DNA from: Nematostella vectensis
Lineage: Eukaryota > Cnidaria > Anthozoa > Actiniaria > Edwardsiidae
Reading direction: 5' to 3'
NCBI RefSeq assembly: GCF_932526225.1
Contig: NC_064035.1
Coordinates: forward strand, 2,789,501 to 2,853,500
Length of the DNA: 64,000 bases
Part shown: piece after piece, positions 1 through 21,703 of the stretch
How the letters are laid out: each line of letters opens with the position of its first letter
Numbering within the stretch: the first letter of the stretch is position 1
The notes under the pieces: model-generated
Told to the model about the DNA's origin: nothing
Database searches by the model: none
The model's input: only the letters and a program-made list of their open reading frames with translations
Position numbers and translations under genes: made by a program

Positions 1-135
1 TCCTGTGTTCAACCTAGTCTCAGGCATTCTTATCGGGTTTCATGTGTTCAGCCTAGTCTCAGGCATTCTTATCGGGTTTCCTGTGTTCAACCTAGTCTCA
101 GGCATTCTTATCAGGTTTCCTGTGTTCAGCCGAGT
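1..135. repeat. 39-bp tandem repeat, about 3.5 copies
   Basis: A 39-bp unit recurs from base 1 (the string TGTGTTCA recurs at 4 and 43, and again one unit on). The unit length is a multiple of three, so short repetitive reading frames result, but nothing else suggests coding. It lies upstream of the first visible AKT exon and is probably intronic. Confidence 0.85.
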
Positions 136-701
136 CCCAGACCCAGAAATGAAGCAAAATGGCGGTTGTAACAGCCAATTTGCAAGTGTTTCCGAAAAGA
201 AAATTGCTCTAAATCTCGTTTTATATACTAAAACAATGATACCATTTCCATTTAGGCGGATAATGGCTTCAGCTCTTGGTAGATATTTCACCACTATCCA
301 CCTCAATGGAAATGGTATAATTGTATACTCCTTGACAGGCGTCCTTTGGGACGGACAGTTTGACTTTTGAGAAATAAAACAAAAACCCAGCACCATTTTA
401 CATGCAAAACAAATTATGAAAGTATGAGGGTCGAAACCGAAAGAATTAAAGACTTTTTTGTTTATTTAGGTCGTAACGGGGGGGGGGGGGGGCTCTGAAA
501 ATTTTGGTGTTCTGAAAAGGGGGGGCACCAAAAAACGTTTACAATGAAAGTGGGCTCTGAAATTTGAAGGTGTCTTTAGTAAAAAATCTCCCCCCCCCCC
601 CCCTTGGTGGGGTAATGAACACTCCCTTATGGGTATTTTGAAGTTCTAATAAATTCTATTTTAATTATTTTGCCTATTGTGTATTTATCTTTTAATTTCA
701 G
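136..701. other. Probable AKT intron sequence
   Basis: No exon is recognised here; the glycine-rich-loop exon expected before 702 is not seen. A run of G at about 479-492 and a run of C at about 590-603 flank a segment with the similar phrases GGGCTCTGAAA, which may be a degraded foldback repeat. The stretch ends in the polypyrimidine tract and AG acceptor at 700-701. Confidence 0.5.
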
Positions 702-10146
<9,445 letters not shown>

Positions 10147-10148
<2 letters not shown>

Positions 10149-10345
10149 CCACACTCAGCACATATGAACTGATAGTACTAATATGTCTCAATGCAATGTT
10201 AATATACCATCCCTTAACGACCACACTCAGCATAAATGAACTGATATCTCCCAATGCAATGTTTATATACCATCTCTCAGTGACCACACTCAGTACAAAT
10301 GAACTGATATATCTCAATGTAATGCTTATATACCATCCCTCAGAA
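10147..10345 (+). repeat. Three-copy tandem repeat at the AKT stop codon / 3' UTR
   Basis: The phrase GACCACACTCAG recurs at 10147, 10219 and 10282, each followed by similar AATGAACTGATA and ATACCATC segments. Units are 63-72 bp. The TGA stop of AKT (10146-10148) overlaps the start of the first copy. Confidence 0.85.
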
Positions 10346-11068
10346 GGGTGTTCTCCATAGTCTCTATGGGAATATGTTTTTACGTGCTCTCCTTATTTTA
10401 GAGGGGGTTAGTATGCAATATCGACAGCTGTAACTTTGCGCGGTGCTAGTATATAGCATGAGTGGAGCAAATGATTCCTTTCCCCACAACAAATACATAC
10501 AAATGGAAAATTGTCATTTTGACCCTTATTTTGTATGATGTCATATAGAGCATTTCCTTCGTACCGTTCACAGAAATGAAAAATTCGATTTTTAAAATTA
10601 TGTACAAACTGGAATAGACCGTAGATTTTAGACTCGAAAATTCATTTTGTACAGTTATTAAATGATAGCCTTTGCCAGAAATAATGTTTTAATTAAAATG
10701 ATGCTTTTATTTAATTTTTGTTACCTCGATTACCTTACCCTGGCAGCTTCGCACAAATCGTTGTCGCCGCGAAGCCCGGAGCCTCTCCTAGTTCCCAGGG
10801 TATGATTACCTAGATAATAAAAACGTTCCTGTCACTCTCATAAAAGGGTCTGTACCTGGTCTTTTGTCTTTTTCTGATAGTTACTGGAAAACACATAGGA
10901 TTTGTGCGTTTTGTTGTTTTTAGTCAGCGCGTGCAGTCAGCCCTAACAAACATCCCGTCGAAATACCGTAAATACCCAACAACGGCAGAATAACTGCCCA
11001 TTCTCTATTATTTAACAAATGATACTGTCAACCCTAAAACTGTTTCTTACTTGACTCTCGAATCAGCG
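10346..11068. other. AKT 3' flank, no gene seen
   Basis: AT-rich sequence without convincing long frames. It probably contains the rest of the AKT 3' UTR and intergenic DNA. Nothing conserved is recognised. Confidence 0.5.
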
Positions 11069-11222
11069 TAGCCTGCGTAGCAAGCGTTTCTGTGGAGTTT
11101 CAACGGAAATAAAGAACTAAACCGCGCATGGCCGCACGACGCCCCATTTTTCGCGCGGCCATACTCTTCGCTCGCTCTCTATTCCTGCTGAAACTACACA
11201 AAAACGCTTGCTACGCAGGCTA
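11069..11222. mobile_element. Foldback MITE with TAGCCTGCGTAGCAAGCG ends
   Basis: The left end TAGCCTGCGTAGCAAGCG is matched by the inverted copy CGCTTGCTACGCAGGCTA at the right end. Similarity continues inward for about 15 bases (TGTGGAGTTTCAACGG against CTGCTGAAACTACACA). The roughly 150-bp length and lack of coding fit a MITE. Confidence 0.8.
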
Positions 11223-11799
11223 GAATTAGCGCCCCTTGTTATATTGCTGCAATAAAAACTACTAATCCAGATACTTTGTTAATAAGGGAAATATATGTCG
11301 ATTTCCTCGAGGGTTGTCACGTGACGCTCGGTCGTTACGTGACTAAGTGACTGATGGTTTCAGTCGAAACGTCTAATTTCAGGTAATATAAAAATTCCAG
11401 AAATCGACTTATATTTCCGTTATTAACTTGTTCGCTAGCGTAAACGTAGATTATACAGAATTGCAGTCGATCCTCGTATTGCGATACTTGATGCAGCGAT
11501 GTTCTAACGATATCAATTTCTTGTACTGTAAATGTAAAAAGGAAAATAAGATGCAATTTGCAGGACTCTTGTCATATCCTTATATCGAGGTTTGCACTGA
11601 TCGTGGAACGTAATTTCAAAACTAATTTACCAAAATATCGTGTACCGTAAAATGCCGAAAAACATCCTTAGGGCTTATATCTGGAGAGAGCTTATAATAG
11701 ACCTCCCCCCCCCCTCTTTTCCGCGAACTTGTTTATGGGGCCTGGGGCCGAGTAGACTTACGCATGCGTGATTGCCAAGTGATGGAATTACGTGTGAGT

Positions 11800-11955
11800 T
11801 ATTTGGGAAACAATTTCCCACGGACGTAGATTGTGGTCGAGTCCGCGGACTCCCAGCGGTCATACCGAACCTCACAGTCGGAATTTTCCGATCACCATCT
11901 CCGGAAATGGCGAGATTGTCGGAGAAATCCAAGATGGCGACTTTTGTGTGTGGTG
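11800..11955 (+). promoter_or_regulatory. Promoter-like module, inverted partner of the one at 12885
   Basis: This block shares about 80 bp, in inverted orientation, with 12885-12985, including the phrase TGTGGTCGAGTCCGCGG. It carries an ETS-like CCGGAAAT and a YY1-like CAAGATGGCG, both common at metazoan transcription starts. Whether it acts as a promoter is inference; no gene is recognised directly downstream. Confidence 0.45.
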
Positions 11956-12335
11956 ACAGACCATATAAATATCTAGACTTAGTCTACTCAATTTAGCTAG
12001 TGTTTATTAATTTATATGTCGTCAGGCAGATTGAAAAATTAAATGAGCAAGAACGCACGAGTGAGTCAGCCAATTAGTTTCCTAATCTCGACTTAGGAAC
12101 ACGCGTGTTCGTTGTTTTGCGTTTTATCTCTGGTAATCATAACTTGAACGTAAACGTTTAGCAGGCGCGTATTCAGAATTAGTTGAGGGGGGAGTTGAGG
12201 GGTTTCGCAGGTATCATATAATAATACCTATCTGAAAAAAAAAGCCAATTCATGATGTAATTTCTGTAGACTCTTCTGTGAGTTTTCATTGAAAATTTTA
12301 AAGTACTTATAATGAGTTACTTATGATGACGAGTA

Positions 12336-12492
12336 CAGCGGCGTAGCCAGGATTTTTAACAGAAGGGGGCCCAAAAGGCCCTTTCAAGGAATTTCTCATG
12401 TACTTTAGATAATGTCTCATACATTTACTTTATTTTTTGCTGCTAGAAGGGGGTACCCGGGCCCCCTGGGCCACCCCCTGGCTACGCCCCTG
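12336..12492. mobile_element. CAG...CTG foldback MITE, copy 2
   Basis: Starts CAGCGGCGTAGCCAGG and ends GGCTACGCCCCTG, with the 5-bp duplication GAGTA on both sides (12331-12335 and 12493-12497). The interior carries the family phrase TAGATAATGTCTCATACATTTACT. It lies in the intergenic gap before the MANSC-domain gene. Confidence 0.9.
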
Positions 12493-12884
12493 GAGTATAT
12501 ATATCCATGTAAACCCTCAAAATTAATTAATATAGAAAAAGAAAAGCAGGTATCAAAGACATGATGCATTGTGAATAAAACTTCATATGCCAAGAGGTAC
12601 CCATTAAAGTAAGTAAAATAAGTACTCAATTAAGCTTACGCTAATAACTTTAGTAAAATAGAACAATGGAAAAAAAGTAAAAGCACCCGCCAGCTGTCAT
12701 GGTTCAAAGTTATATAAGATACATTATCAAAAAATTTAAATGAAAATGGTTGGAAAATTCCATTCAGCAAACAACAAAGGCAGGAATTGTCTCTCTCACT
12801 TGTATGAACACATAAAAGAGGGACGTAACTCTTTTGTCATATGGCCGAAATCTTCTTTTATGATGCTCGATTCCGAAGATGTTT

Positions 12885-13142
12885 ATTCTGAAGTTTCCGA
12901 TTGAGAGGTTGGGTATGACCGCTGCAAGGCCGCGGACTCGACCACAATCAACGTCCGTGGGAAATTGATTCCGGAGTTATTTAGTGTTGAAGACGACGCC
13001 ATTTTGTATTTGGTTATGTAGAAGTCGAAACAACGACGCTTTTGGCAATTTGTTATTGAAGTGAGGCAAAATTATTGCAGAAGTCTTGGTGGCTATCGAA
13101 GATTCGACAAAGCAGGGAAGCCAATAGAGTGTCGACATTTCA
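12885..13142 (+). promoter_or_regulatory. Probable promoter / 5' UTR of the MANSC-domain gene
   Basis: Directly upstream of the ATG at 13143. It holds the inverted partner of the 11800 module (CCGCGGACTCGACCACA) and the motif GACGCCATTTTG, a YY1-type site in reverse. The position supports a promoter; the exact transcription start cannot be read. Confidence 0.5.
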
Positions 13143-16100
13143 ATGGCTTCCCGAGCGTGTTGCCGTATTTTGTTTAGTTTATTGTTGGTTTCGTTATTTG
13201 CGAATGTTTTTCCGTCAGCGCAAGATGGCTGCCCTAAGATTCAGGTGAAGAAAAACCAAATATTAAGAACTAAAGAGGCTTTAAACAATGGAGCGAAATA
13301 CTTGAAGCGGGCTGTGATAAGCACAGCGAGAGAGTGTTATAACCTGTGTTGTCGACATTCGAGCTGTAATTTAGCAATGATTTCTTATACAAATTCGACT
13401 AGTGGGTCGGACGCCGTACGGATGTGTTATCTCTTCGACTGTGGCTCTCCAAGCAAATGCATGTATGCACCGTACAGTCACTATGCTACCATTGAATTTG
13501 ACGACCGGGAGGATTATTTGGAAAGTGATCTTTTCGGCAAAATGAGGAATGAGCAGAAAGCCAAACCAAAAACCAGCCATCATCGCGACGAAGGTGAGAA
13601 ATAGAAGTACGATATATCGTCCCAGATCAATTGGCGGTATTTGTCAAAGTAATGCCTCTTTACTTGGTGGTTCTAAGAAAAATAATGGTTAGAATTTAAT
13701 TATAATTTGTTAAAGTTGTGGCGTAGGATTATGTCTGAAAAAATTGAAATCAAATTGTTGTTCTACGATTGACTTCCTCTTATTAAATCTCGTTATACAA
13801 CCGCGTTGCAAGCATCTTCAAGCTTCCTTTCTCTCGCCCTTGTTCCTTGTTTAGTTGTTGAAGAAAATTGAGATAAGCGTGGGATGCGGTAGGGGAAAAA
13901 CGAAGAGTTGTGATAAGCATGCATTCCATTCTCACAATGGAGCTACTGGTTTATGTGAAGACAAACTAAACTCTGATATTAGCGCTTATAAATTCCAGTA
14001 CAACTTTAAAATGGTTGATATCATAGTAAAGTATGGAAATGATTCTTGATTAGCCAAATAACAATCACATTTTTTAACATTTACCTAGACAATCTTTTTT
14101 AAAATATTTTGTTTGCTTAATTTGCATGAAATCCCACAAGAAAAAAATACATGCCATACTTATAGCCTAGCTTTGTCATTCATGTCAGTCATGCTATTCA
14201 TATTTGAATAAATGAAACGAACAATTTTCTGGAAACTGACAATTGACATGTGCTATTTAATCATGTCTTGTTAGATTGCCCTCCTGGTGCACCTACTGCT
14301 ATGTGCTCCAGCAATCCATGTGACGTGGCATCATGCCCTGGACACCCATATGCATCTTGTAAACCCAGCTTTTGTGGAACATGCCATGCACAATTTTACG
14401 ATGATGATGGTATTCCTGTCAATTGCCATGGTATGTGCTTTTTATTTCCAGCCTTCAGGTGTTCTTTCAGGACCTTCTTGACAAGGGGCTTTAATGTGAA
14501 TCCCATAAACCGAAACTTAATCCCTTAAGGTGCTATTTTTTTTATTATTATTTAACTGATTACCAAAAATTAATACATTAAACATTTATTGCTTTTCATA
14601 CCTTCCCATAGAAAACAAAATAGTGAAGTAGTTATCTCTTTCTTGTTTTATTCTAAAGCCTCAAAAAAGGTGCATTAGAGTTTTTCACTGTTAACTTGTT
14701 CTTATTTGGTTAGGGATTCAGGACTTCTTATTTTTTGCAGTGAGTGGATTCAACTCAAAAGCGAAAAAGAAAAAGATTCCCTCATTACAAACAGATTGGA
14801 TAACAGATTACCTAAAAGATCAGAACAACCCTATGAAAAGTCAGCCGAAGGATAGTGACAAGGACCAGGCAAAGGAAGGCACTGGCTGGGATGATAAGAC
14901 ACAGATTGATGAGATAGGAACAAAGCAACCACAACAAACTGAGGAGCCCTTTCACCAATGGAGGGAGTTTTTAGACAACAACCCTAAATATGGCAAAGTC
15001 AAGAAAGTCACTGAGAAACCCAAACCTGTGCCAAAACCAACACAGAAACCAAAACACACTGCAAAGCCCAAGACACATCCTATAGTGCATCCCAAGACAC
15101 ATCCCATGCCAACAACTTTGGCAAAGGCACCTCTGACTTACCCAAGTAAAGGTATTGTTATAGAGAAAGGTCATTCCTGTGGGTATGGTCAGCAAGTGTA
15201 TCCCCAGGGGGCAAGAGGTGTGCCCTATCCCTATCCCTATCCCTATCCCTACCAATCAAATACTGGCTAAGACTTAGGTCTGCTATCCCTGCCAATCAAA
15301 TACTGGCTAAGCCTTAGACCTGCTATCCCTGCCAATCAAATACTGGCTAAGCCTTAGACCTGCTATCCCTACCAATCAAATACTGGCTAAGACTTAGGTC
15401 TGCTATCCCTGCCAATAAAATACTGGCTAAGCCTTAGACCTGCTATCCCTACCAATCAAATACTGGCTAAGCCTTAGACCTGCTATCCCTGCCCATCAAA
15501 TACTGGCTAAGCCTTAGGCCTGCTATCCCTGCCAATCAAATACTAGCTAAGCCTTAGGTCTGCTATCCCTGCCAATCAAATACTGGCTAAGCCTTAGGCC
15601 TGCTATCCCTGCCAATCAAATACTGGCTAAGCCTTATGTCTGCTGTTCCTGCCCATCAAATACTAGCTAAGCCTTAGGTCTGCTATCCCTGCCAATCAAA
15701 TACTGGCTAAGCCTTAGACCTGCTATCCCTGCCAATCAAATACTGGCTAAGCCTTAGGTCTGCTGTTCCTGCCCATCAAATACTAGCTAAGCCTTAGGCC
15801 TGCTATCCCTGCCAATCAAATACTGGCTAAGCCTTAGACCTGCTATCCCTGCCAATCAAATACTGGCTAAGCCTTAGACCTGCTATCCCTGCCAATCAAA
15901 TACTGGCTAAGCCTTAGGTCTGCTGTTCCTGCCCATCAAATACTAGCTAAGCCTTAGGCCTGCTATCCCTGCCAATCAAATACTGGCTAAGCCTTAGACC
16001 TGCTATCCCTGCCAATCAAATACTGGCTAAGCCTTAGACCTGCTATCCCTGCCAATCAAATACTGGCTAAGCCTTAGGTCTGCTGTTTCTGCCCATCAAA

Positions 16101-16913
16101 TACCGGCTAAGCCTTAGACCTGCTATCCCTGCCAATCAAATACTGGCTAAGCCTTAGACCTGCTATCCCTGCCAATCAAATACTGGCTAAGCCTTAGGCC
16201 TGCTGTTTCTGCCCATCAAATACTGGCTAAGCCTTAGGTCTGCTTTCCCTGAACAAATGGCACCCTTCTGGACTGAAGGAGCCATAAAGCTCAGATGCAA
16301 GCTCATATCATTTTTGTTTAAGTTTTGTATATAACCTGAAGGCTTTGTACAAAAAAAAGTTGCTTTTCCTTTTTGCTGCCATATCTCATCTTCTATTGCC
16401 CTTCATAACATTCAATTCTCCACAGGTTTGTATCCAGAAGGGGGGGGGAGCTAGAAGTCCACCCTCCTTATGTTAAAAGATGAGTTTGACTTGGTTGACC
16501 CCTTCAAACAGAGCTAAGGATGCCGATTTGAACACCCTGCATTTTCTCTAGACACCCCCTGCCCCACCACATCCCTAGTAAAGCTTAGAATTAAAAAAGC
16601 AACTCCAAACCAGTGCCATTAGGATGTCCAAAAAACTGTGTTAATTTTTCAATTGTCCACAGCAAACCCAGAAGTACCCAAACCAGACGAAGATGTTGTG
16701 AAACCAAATATCTCTGATGTGGTTGTCATAGAGACAAGTCATTTACGCATTGTGGAAAACAAGGCTGTCTTACCGCTTGCCATCTTCCTTGTGGTTGCCA
16801 TTGTTATGTTGTTGGTAGTCGCCCTTCGTCTGAGAATTGTCAAGAGTAGACTGCGAAGAAAGACATTTGCTACAGATGATGCTGATTATCTGATTAATGG
16901 AATGTATTTGTAG
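13143..16913 (+). CDS. MANSC-domain type I membrane protein
   Basis: Four exons fit in frame: 13143-13593, 14275-14430, 14741-15151 and 16663-16913. Residues 1-26 form a signal peptide. About 29-120 is a seven-cysteine MANSC domain (C...YNLCCRHSSCNLAM...CYLFDC...C). Exon 2 is a Cys-rich module (CPPGAPTAMC...CDVASC...CGTCHAQFY). Exon 3 is a Lys/Pro/Thr-rich linker. Exon 4 has a transmembrane helix (PLAIFLVVAIVMLLVVAL), a basic stop-transfer stretch and the short tail DADYLINGMYL, which resembles tails of MANSC1/LRP11-like proteins. The exon 3 donor is uncertain: AAAG|GTATTG at 15151 is best, but several later G|GT sites give the same phase. Reading through gives the ending YPYPYPYPYPYQSNTG and a stop at about 15268, which could be a secreted isoform. 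Function is unknown; cell-surface or matrix binding is likely. Confidence 0.8.
15230..16252. repeat. 40-bp minisatellite in the MANSC-gene intron
   Basis: About 25 copies of a 40-bp unit (TGCTATCCCTGCCAATCAAA + TACTGGCTAAGCCTTAGACC) with a few alternating variants such as TGCTGTTCCTGCCC. It starts directly after the short CCCTAT run that encodes YP repeats at the end of exon 3 and lies before exon 4. Each unit contains GGCTAAG, the source of the read-through stop. Confidence 0.95.
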
Positions 16914-18431
16914 CACTCCATTATACAAATACCAGTCCCAAAAATGCAACAATAATAACATAACTGACATACTGCACTAATCATTGGCAATATTAACCAA
17001 AGGCACAAAATGTAAAAAGTCAAAGGCAAAAGGTCAAAGTGAGCTTAAACATGCCTCTACATTCTTTTAGTATGCTCTTGAACATTTTCAAAGTGTAAAT
17101 CAATTAATAATAATTATTATTATTAATAATCACAATTGTTGATAGTTGAGCTATCTGATAATATTCCAGACAATTTCTTTCACAGATTAGTGTAATCATT
17201 CTAGTTTAGGAAATATGCTGCTACACTTATAATATTATGATAATCATCAATTTACCCTATGTACCTGCCAATGGGTATACAAACCTTTTTTGGTTTATTT
17301 AATGAGTAATAATTATTTTATCAAAAAATAGGTTTGAGGAAATAGGGATTTGCAGTTTGAACTTAAACATATTATATCCTTCCTGGAAACATAATCTCTT
17401 GTAAGGGTTTTTGTTTGTCTTTATTTAGAAAAGAAAATATCAAGTAAAGAAAATAAATAACACGTTGTTTCTATTGTTAGCACATACTTCCCTTATATAA
17501 TACTAATATACTATAAAATAATCAGATATTTGAAACTAGTAGTAAGTATTTAAAAAGGTACTACCCACAAGAAGTTTAAACAGTTTGAGGAAATTCAATT
17601 TCTTTTTGAGTGTCATAATAAATTTAATATAACCTATAAAGTGGAACTTCCATGTAAGACTTTCATTCAAAAGAGACCCTAAAAAACACAAACATTCTGT
17701 CAAACTTTGTAAATAAAAATTCAATATAACAGACACCTTATTTGGTCTCAATGGCGTCCATTTTATGGGGTTTAACCCTGCCATTAAATAAAGGCATTGT
17801 ATATGGTGTATATGATTTCTTGTGACTAGTATACATTTTAAATTACAGTACCTAGACTATTATCAATTTAAACAAACATGAATTGTGAAGTACCCTTAAT
17901 ATTATATTGAGTATCTGCTCAAATTGATGCAAAATGTTTATTTACTTAGGGTTTGAGTTGATAGGATCCCACTGGTTTCTGCTAGAAAGATGAACATGCA
18001 CTGAATCACTCAAGCAGAGTAAAAGACGATAAACTTGGTTACATTAAGATGTTTATGCTCGAAATAAACACAAGTTCATTAACTAGGATTGATTATTGTT
18101 TTTGTTAACCAGGAGGTGTGGGGAGGGGTAAAAGAACAAATCAAATGGAAGGTCCTCTTAAATGAGAAAAAAACATAGTACCGTGACAGGCTTGGTCAAG
18201 ATACCTAAGAGGTAATGGCCTCCCCCTTCTCAAAATCCTAGCAACATGTGCTTAAAAAAGGGCGCATATAGTGCTATAAAGAATTTGCAAGTGTCAGTGA
18301 ATTTGCAGTAATGTTAGATTTCCTAGAGGGAAATACCTTTATTTATGATCTCTTTTCACCTTTCAAATAAAAAATGTTTAACACACACATACTTAAAATT
18401 TTAACAACTTGTGAAATACAAACTTTTGGTT
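16914..18431. other. Convergent intergenic region, AT-rich
   Basis: Lies between the 3' ends of the MANSC gene (+) and CCDC103 (-). It presumably holds both 3' UTRs. No further gene or clear repeat is recognised. Confidence 0.6.
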
Positions 18432-20211
18432 TTATGCTTTTTTATCTATATCAACTTTATATACTTTTGCCAGCTCATGAAACATCTTGTTTTTCCTTCC
18501 CTCCAGTTGTGTATTTAGCTGTATAAACAGCTCGTCTAAACAAGTCTTCTCCTGCTTACTCAGAAATTCCAAAGACAGACTAAACCGATTGGACAGGGAC
18601 AAATTCCAAAGAATGGAAGAAACCTCGTCTGTATGAGCTACTTCCAAGTGATCATATAAAACAGTAATGAATTCTCCAAGAAGTCCCACACATATATCAG
18701 TCTTGAATATCTTTCCTAAGTGTACACCACCTATTTGTAAAAGATAGTTGTTCTTCTGTTCCTTTGTCTTTAATTGCCTTGTCCATACTTTGTTGAATTC
18801 ATGTTGGGAATGTGGGACATTGGAATTAGTTTTCCCCAGAGGAGTGGTTGCCATCTCTGTGTTTTGAGAGGGGGATTTTTGGCATGATAATGCGTTCCAA
18901 TGCTGCTTGATTTTCTCTTGAGCTGGAGTAAATCATTAAACAATAGATAAAACTTTACGATCATATTGAAAGTGTATTTTTTATTACTAGAGGCTTGACC
19001 TTCACTTGTTTACTATCACGCCAGTCGGGTCTTGGCTATGAGGAGCAAAGCAACTCTTAAAGGCCATCTACATGGGCAGTTTTTAGTTTTTCTTGATAAT
19101 TATAGTCTGCAAGAGCAACCTCCACTTAACATTTTTATGCGCGATGAGCCAGTATAACAAAGATGGTCTCTCTGACAAAAAGACAGAGCATGGCAGCAAT
19201 ATCAGCTTTTTTAATACTCCACAAGCATGAGAGAAGGGGGCCTGCAAACTACTTTCATCGGAAAAACCTGTCAATTAAAAATTGTTGAGCGTCTACACGA
19301 TCAGCTTTGTGAACTTGGCAAGTTAAAATCATCGTCTGAAAATTTTGGGGTCAGGTATCAGATAGCTTGGTAACCGCCTAACCAAGCACACCCGAGGAGC
19401 CAGGCCTCCGGGCCACAGCTCCCCGCCCCCCAGGGGGATACCCGTCACACCTTTCGGTGGAATACATTTACCTAGTAAGTTGCATGCTACCCTAAGGTTG
19501 TGGTGGGAGGGGCAAAAAACCTGCGAATCCAGTGTTGAGTCGAGCGAGATTTGCAGAACTCTGAGAGAGGATGCAAACGTGCCAAGGCCTGAATAACCGG
19601 GGGCGCCCAGGCCGCAGCAGGGTCTAGACCCATGAGCGCGCGGTCATCCTCCATTTTTAACTTATGCTAAATTGCGCTTATGCTAATGTAGCATACATTA
19701 AAACTCGTCAACTTAAAACTGCCTGTGTAGACCACAGGCTTGTGAGCCTGTGGTCTACACAGGAGACTGACTGCGAGGTTGGTAAGCCTGTGGTCTACAC
19801 AGGAGACTGACTGAGAGGTTGGTAACCCTGTGTGTAGAGCCTTTAGAGCTTTAGCCAAGACCGGCGTGAGTGGTTCGTGACAGTAAACGAGTAGCCTCTG
19901 CTATTCAAGTGTCTAGGGTTCACATTCAGGTATCATGTTTTCTTAAAAAAAAATAAAAACGCTTTACACCGTTAGCCTTTCTAAGCCAGGATTCAAAGCG
20001 AGTCAACACTCTTACCGATTCGATCGTGTTTTTCCAGTGGCTTCAAATGAGACGCGGCAACTATGTCTTTGAACTCCTCATAGCTCCCCACACGTTGCTC
20101 TACTGCGCGGAATTTCGCCGCGTTTTCTCGCTGATACTTAGCATCTGCCTCTACCGCCGACTGGAACTCCCTTTCTAGCTTGTGAAAATCAATTTCCGAA
20201 TCTTTATCCAT
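18432..20211 (-). CDS. CCDC103: CCDC103, dynein arm attachment/assembly factor
   Basis: Two exons, 20209-20211 (ATG) down to 20016 and 18922-18432, join at a GT-AG intron with phase 1 to give 228 residues, close to the 242 of the human protein. Exon 1 encodes the charged N-terminal helix with [20 protein letters not shown] and [17 protein letters not shown], nearly the family consensus. Exon 2 contains the RPAP3-C-like domain ([34 protein letters not shown]). The family helps anchor outer dynein arms to ciliary microtubules; a role in this animal's cilia and sperm is inferred. The intron (18923-20015) carries a perfect 19-bp inverted repeat. A TATA-like GTATAAAAGG lies near 20420 but on the opposite strand. 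Confidence 0.93.
19722..19835. repeat. Perfect 19-bp inverted repeat plus tandem copies in the CCDC103 intron
   Basis: CCTGTGTAGACCACAGGCT (19722-19740) is followed after the 4-base loop TGTG by its exact reverse complement (19745-19763). A segment of about 48 bp containing the second arm and GAGACTGACTG is then repeated (arm again near 19786). Confidence 0.9.
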
Positions 20212-21007
20212 TAGATATATGAATAAATCGGTCGAAAAATAGTGAATTGACAAACCCGAAAGTTTGTGTTGACTACAGGAAGCTGGTACCTAACGTCACA
20301 AGAACATACAGGGTGCCCAGAAGACTGGTGATGTCAAAGAGACACACAGGATACCCAAAGCCGTTTGCAGACTCGTGACGTGAAAAGTGTTTTGAGTCAA
20401 GAAGTCGAAGGAGTTGGTGTATAAAAGGTAGAAAGATTTCTGCTCTTTTCTCGACAGGAATTGAGCTTTCTTAGACTATCACTTTGCACTGTATTGTTTT
20501 CTTTTAAAATTTGACCAAATTTCATATATAGATTCGAATGCTAGGCTTCAATATATTACAAAGTGTTGATGGCTTTCCGATATTATAATGGGTTATACAA
20601 CCCAAGTGGTGTTTTGATGTTTTAAGCTACTAAACCTGTTTCAGAGTTTTTAGCATTGGAATTTGTTCCCCAAGTTTTTTTTATAATAAATTCATCTATG
20701 TATTTGAGAGATCTCAATGCCTTACAAGATATTATTGATATTCTAACAGCTGCAAATCATTTATATAAAGTCTATCTAATACTTATTAGTGCATTATCGA
20801 ATCAGTCAAAAAACCCAAATAGTCGCGTTCGTGAAACAGAGTATAAATATGGTTAACTAGAGTATGACTATGGTTCACCAAAAACTGGTCGTAGGCTCTG
20901 TTTGCATTCTCAATTCACAGTAAGTCTTTTATTATGATAAGTTCATATTCTTAATTATTATGCATACATTATCATATTAGTAAAACAGTACTGAACCAAC
21001 AAGCAAT
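20212..21007. other. Intergenic between CCDC103 and uridine phosphorylase, 5' side
   Basis: Contains the CCDC103 5' region. Both flanking genes point away from here, so regulatory sequence for both is expected, but only a TATA-like GTATAAAAGG near 20420 on the plus strand is noted. No coding frame is convincing. Confidence 0.45.
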
Positions 21008-21140
21008 ATTACCAATCATTAAACAACCCTTAACCCAAATCTAGAAATCTGGTAATAAAACCTTTACACCTATTTTTACCAATCATTAAACAACCCTTAG
21101 CCCAAATCTAGAAATCTGGTAATAAAATCTAAGACTAATC
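21008..21140. repeat. 67-bp tandem duplication
   Basis: ACCAATCATTAAACAACCCT at 21011 recurs at 21078 together with the following CCCAAATCTAGAAATCTGGT. It directly precedes a retrotransposon fragment and is probably part of it or its insertion scar. Confidence 0.85.
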
Positions 21141-21482
21141 GTTGGTGCTAAGAAGAGGGACGCCATTACACCCATTCTCAAGGAACTACACTGGCTACCT
21201 GTCGCTACTAGAATAGACTCTAAAATTCTTACAATCACACATAAAGCTCTCCACAACCAGGCTCCTGAATACATCACTGAACTCTTACACCGTATACACC
21301 ATCTCAGTGCTGACAAGAACCTTCTCGTCATTCCTAAATCATGAACAAAAACTTATGGTGACAGATCTTTTTCACACTTTGCAGCTAAATTATGGAACTC
21401 CCTCTCGCTGCACATTAGAAACACTGACTGTCTCAGCAAATTTAAATTGTGTTTAAAGACATACTTATTTTGTAGGCACTAC
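21125..21482 (+). mobile_element. CR1/L2-like non-LTR retrotransposon fragment
   Basis: The plus strand encodes AITPILKELHWLPVATRI and KALHNQAPEYITELL, then, after a stop, GDRSFSHFAAKLWNSLSLHI. These are the usual end-of-reverse-transcriptase phrases of CR1/L2-type elements. The copy is 5' truncated and interrupted by stops. Confidence 0.8.
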
Positions 21483-21529
21483 AACAATTGATTAGTTTTT
21501 AACCATTAAAAATATTATCATTAGTATTA

Positions 21530-21530
<1 letters not shown>

Positions 21531-21577
<47 letters not shown>

Positions 21578-21703
21578 GATGGTTGAAGGCTTTCATAGAA
21601 AGTGCTCAATACTCGAAAGTAGAGCGGTGTATAGTGTTGGTTTGAAAAAAATACAAACTACAACATAGGGAAACCTATGTAGTTTGTATTTTTCTCAAAC
21701 CAA

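Noticed and set aside
11675..11996. Overlapping 70-85-codon frames at the promoter-like module
   Set aside because: No domain or homologous feel; GC-rich promoter-like DNA explains the absence of stops.
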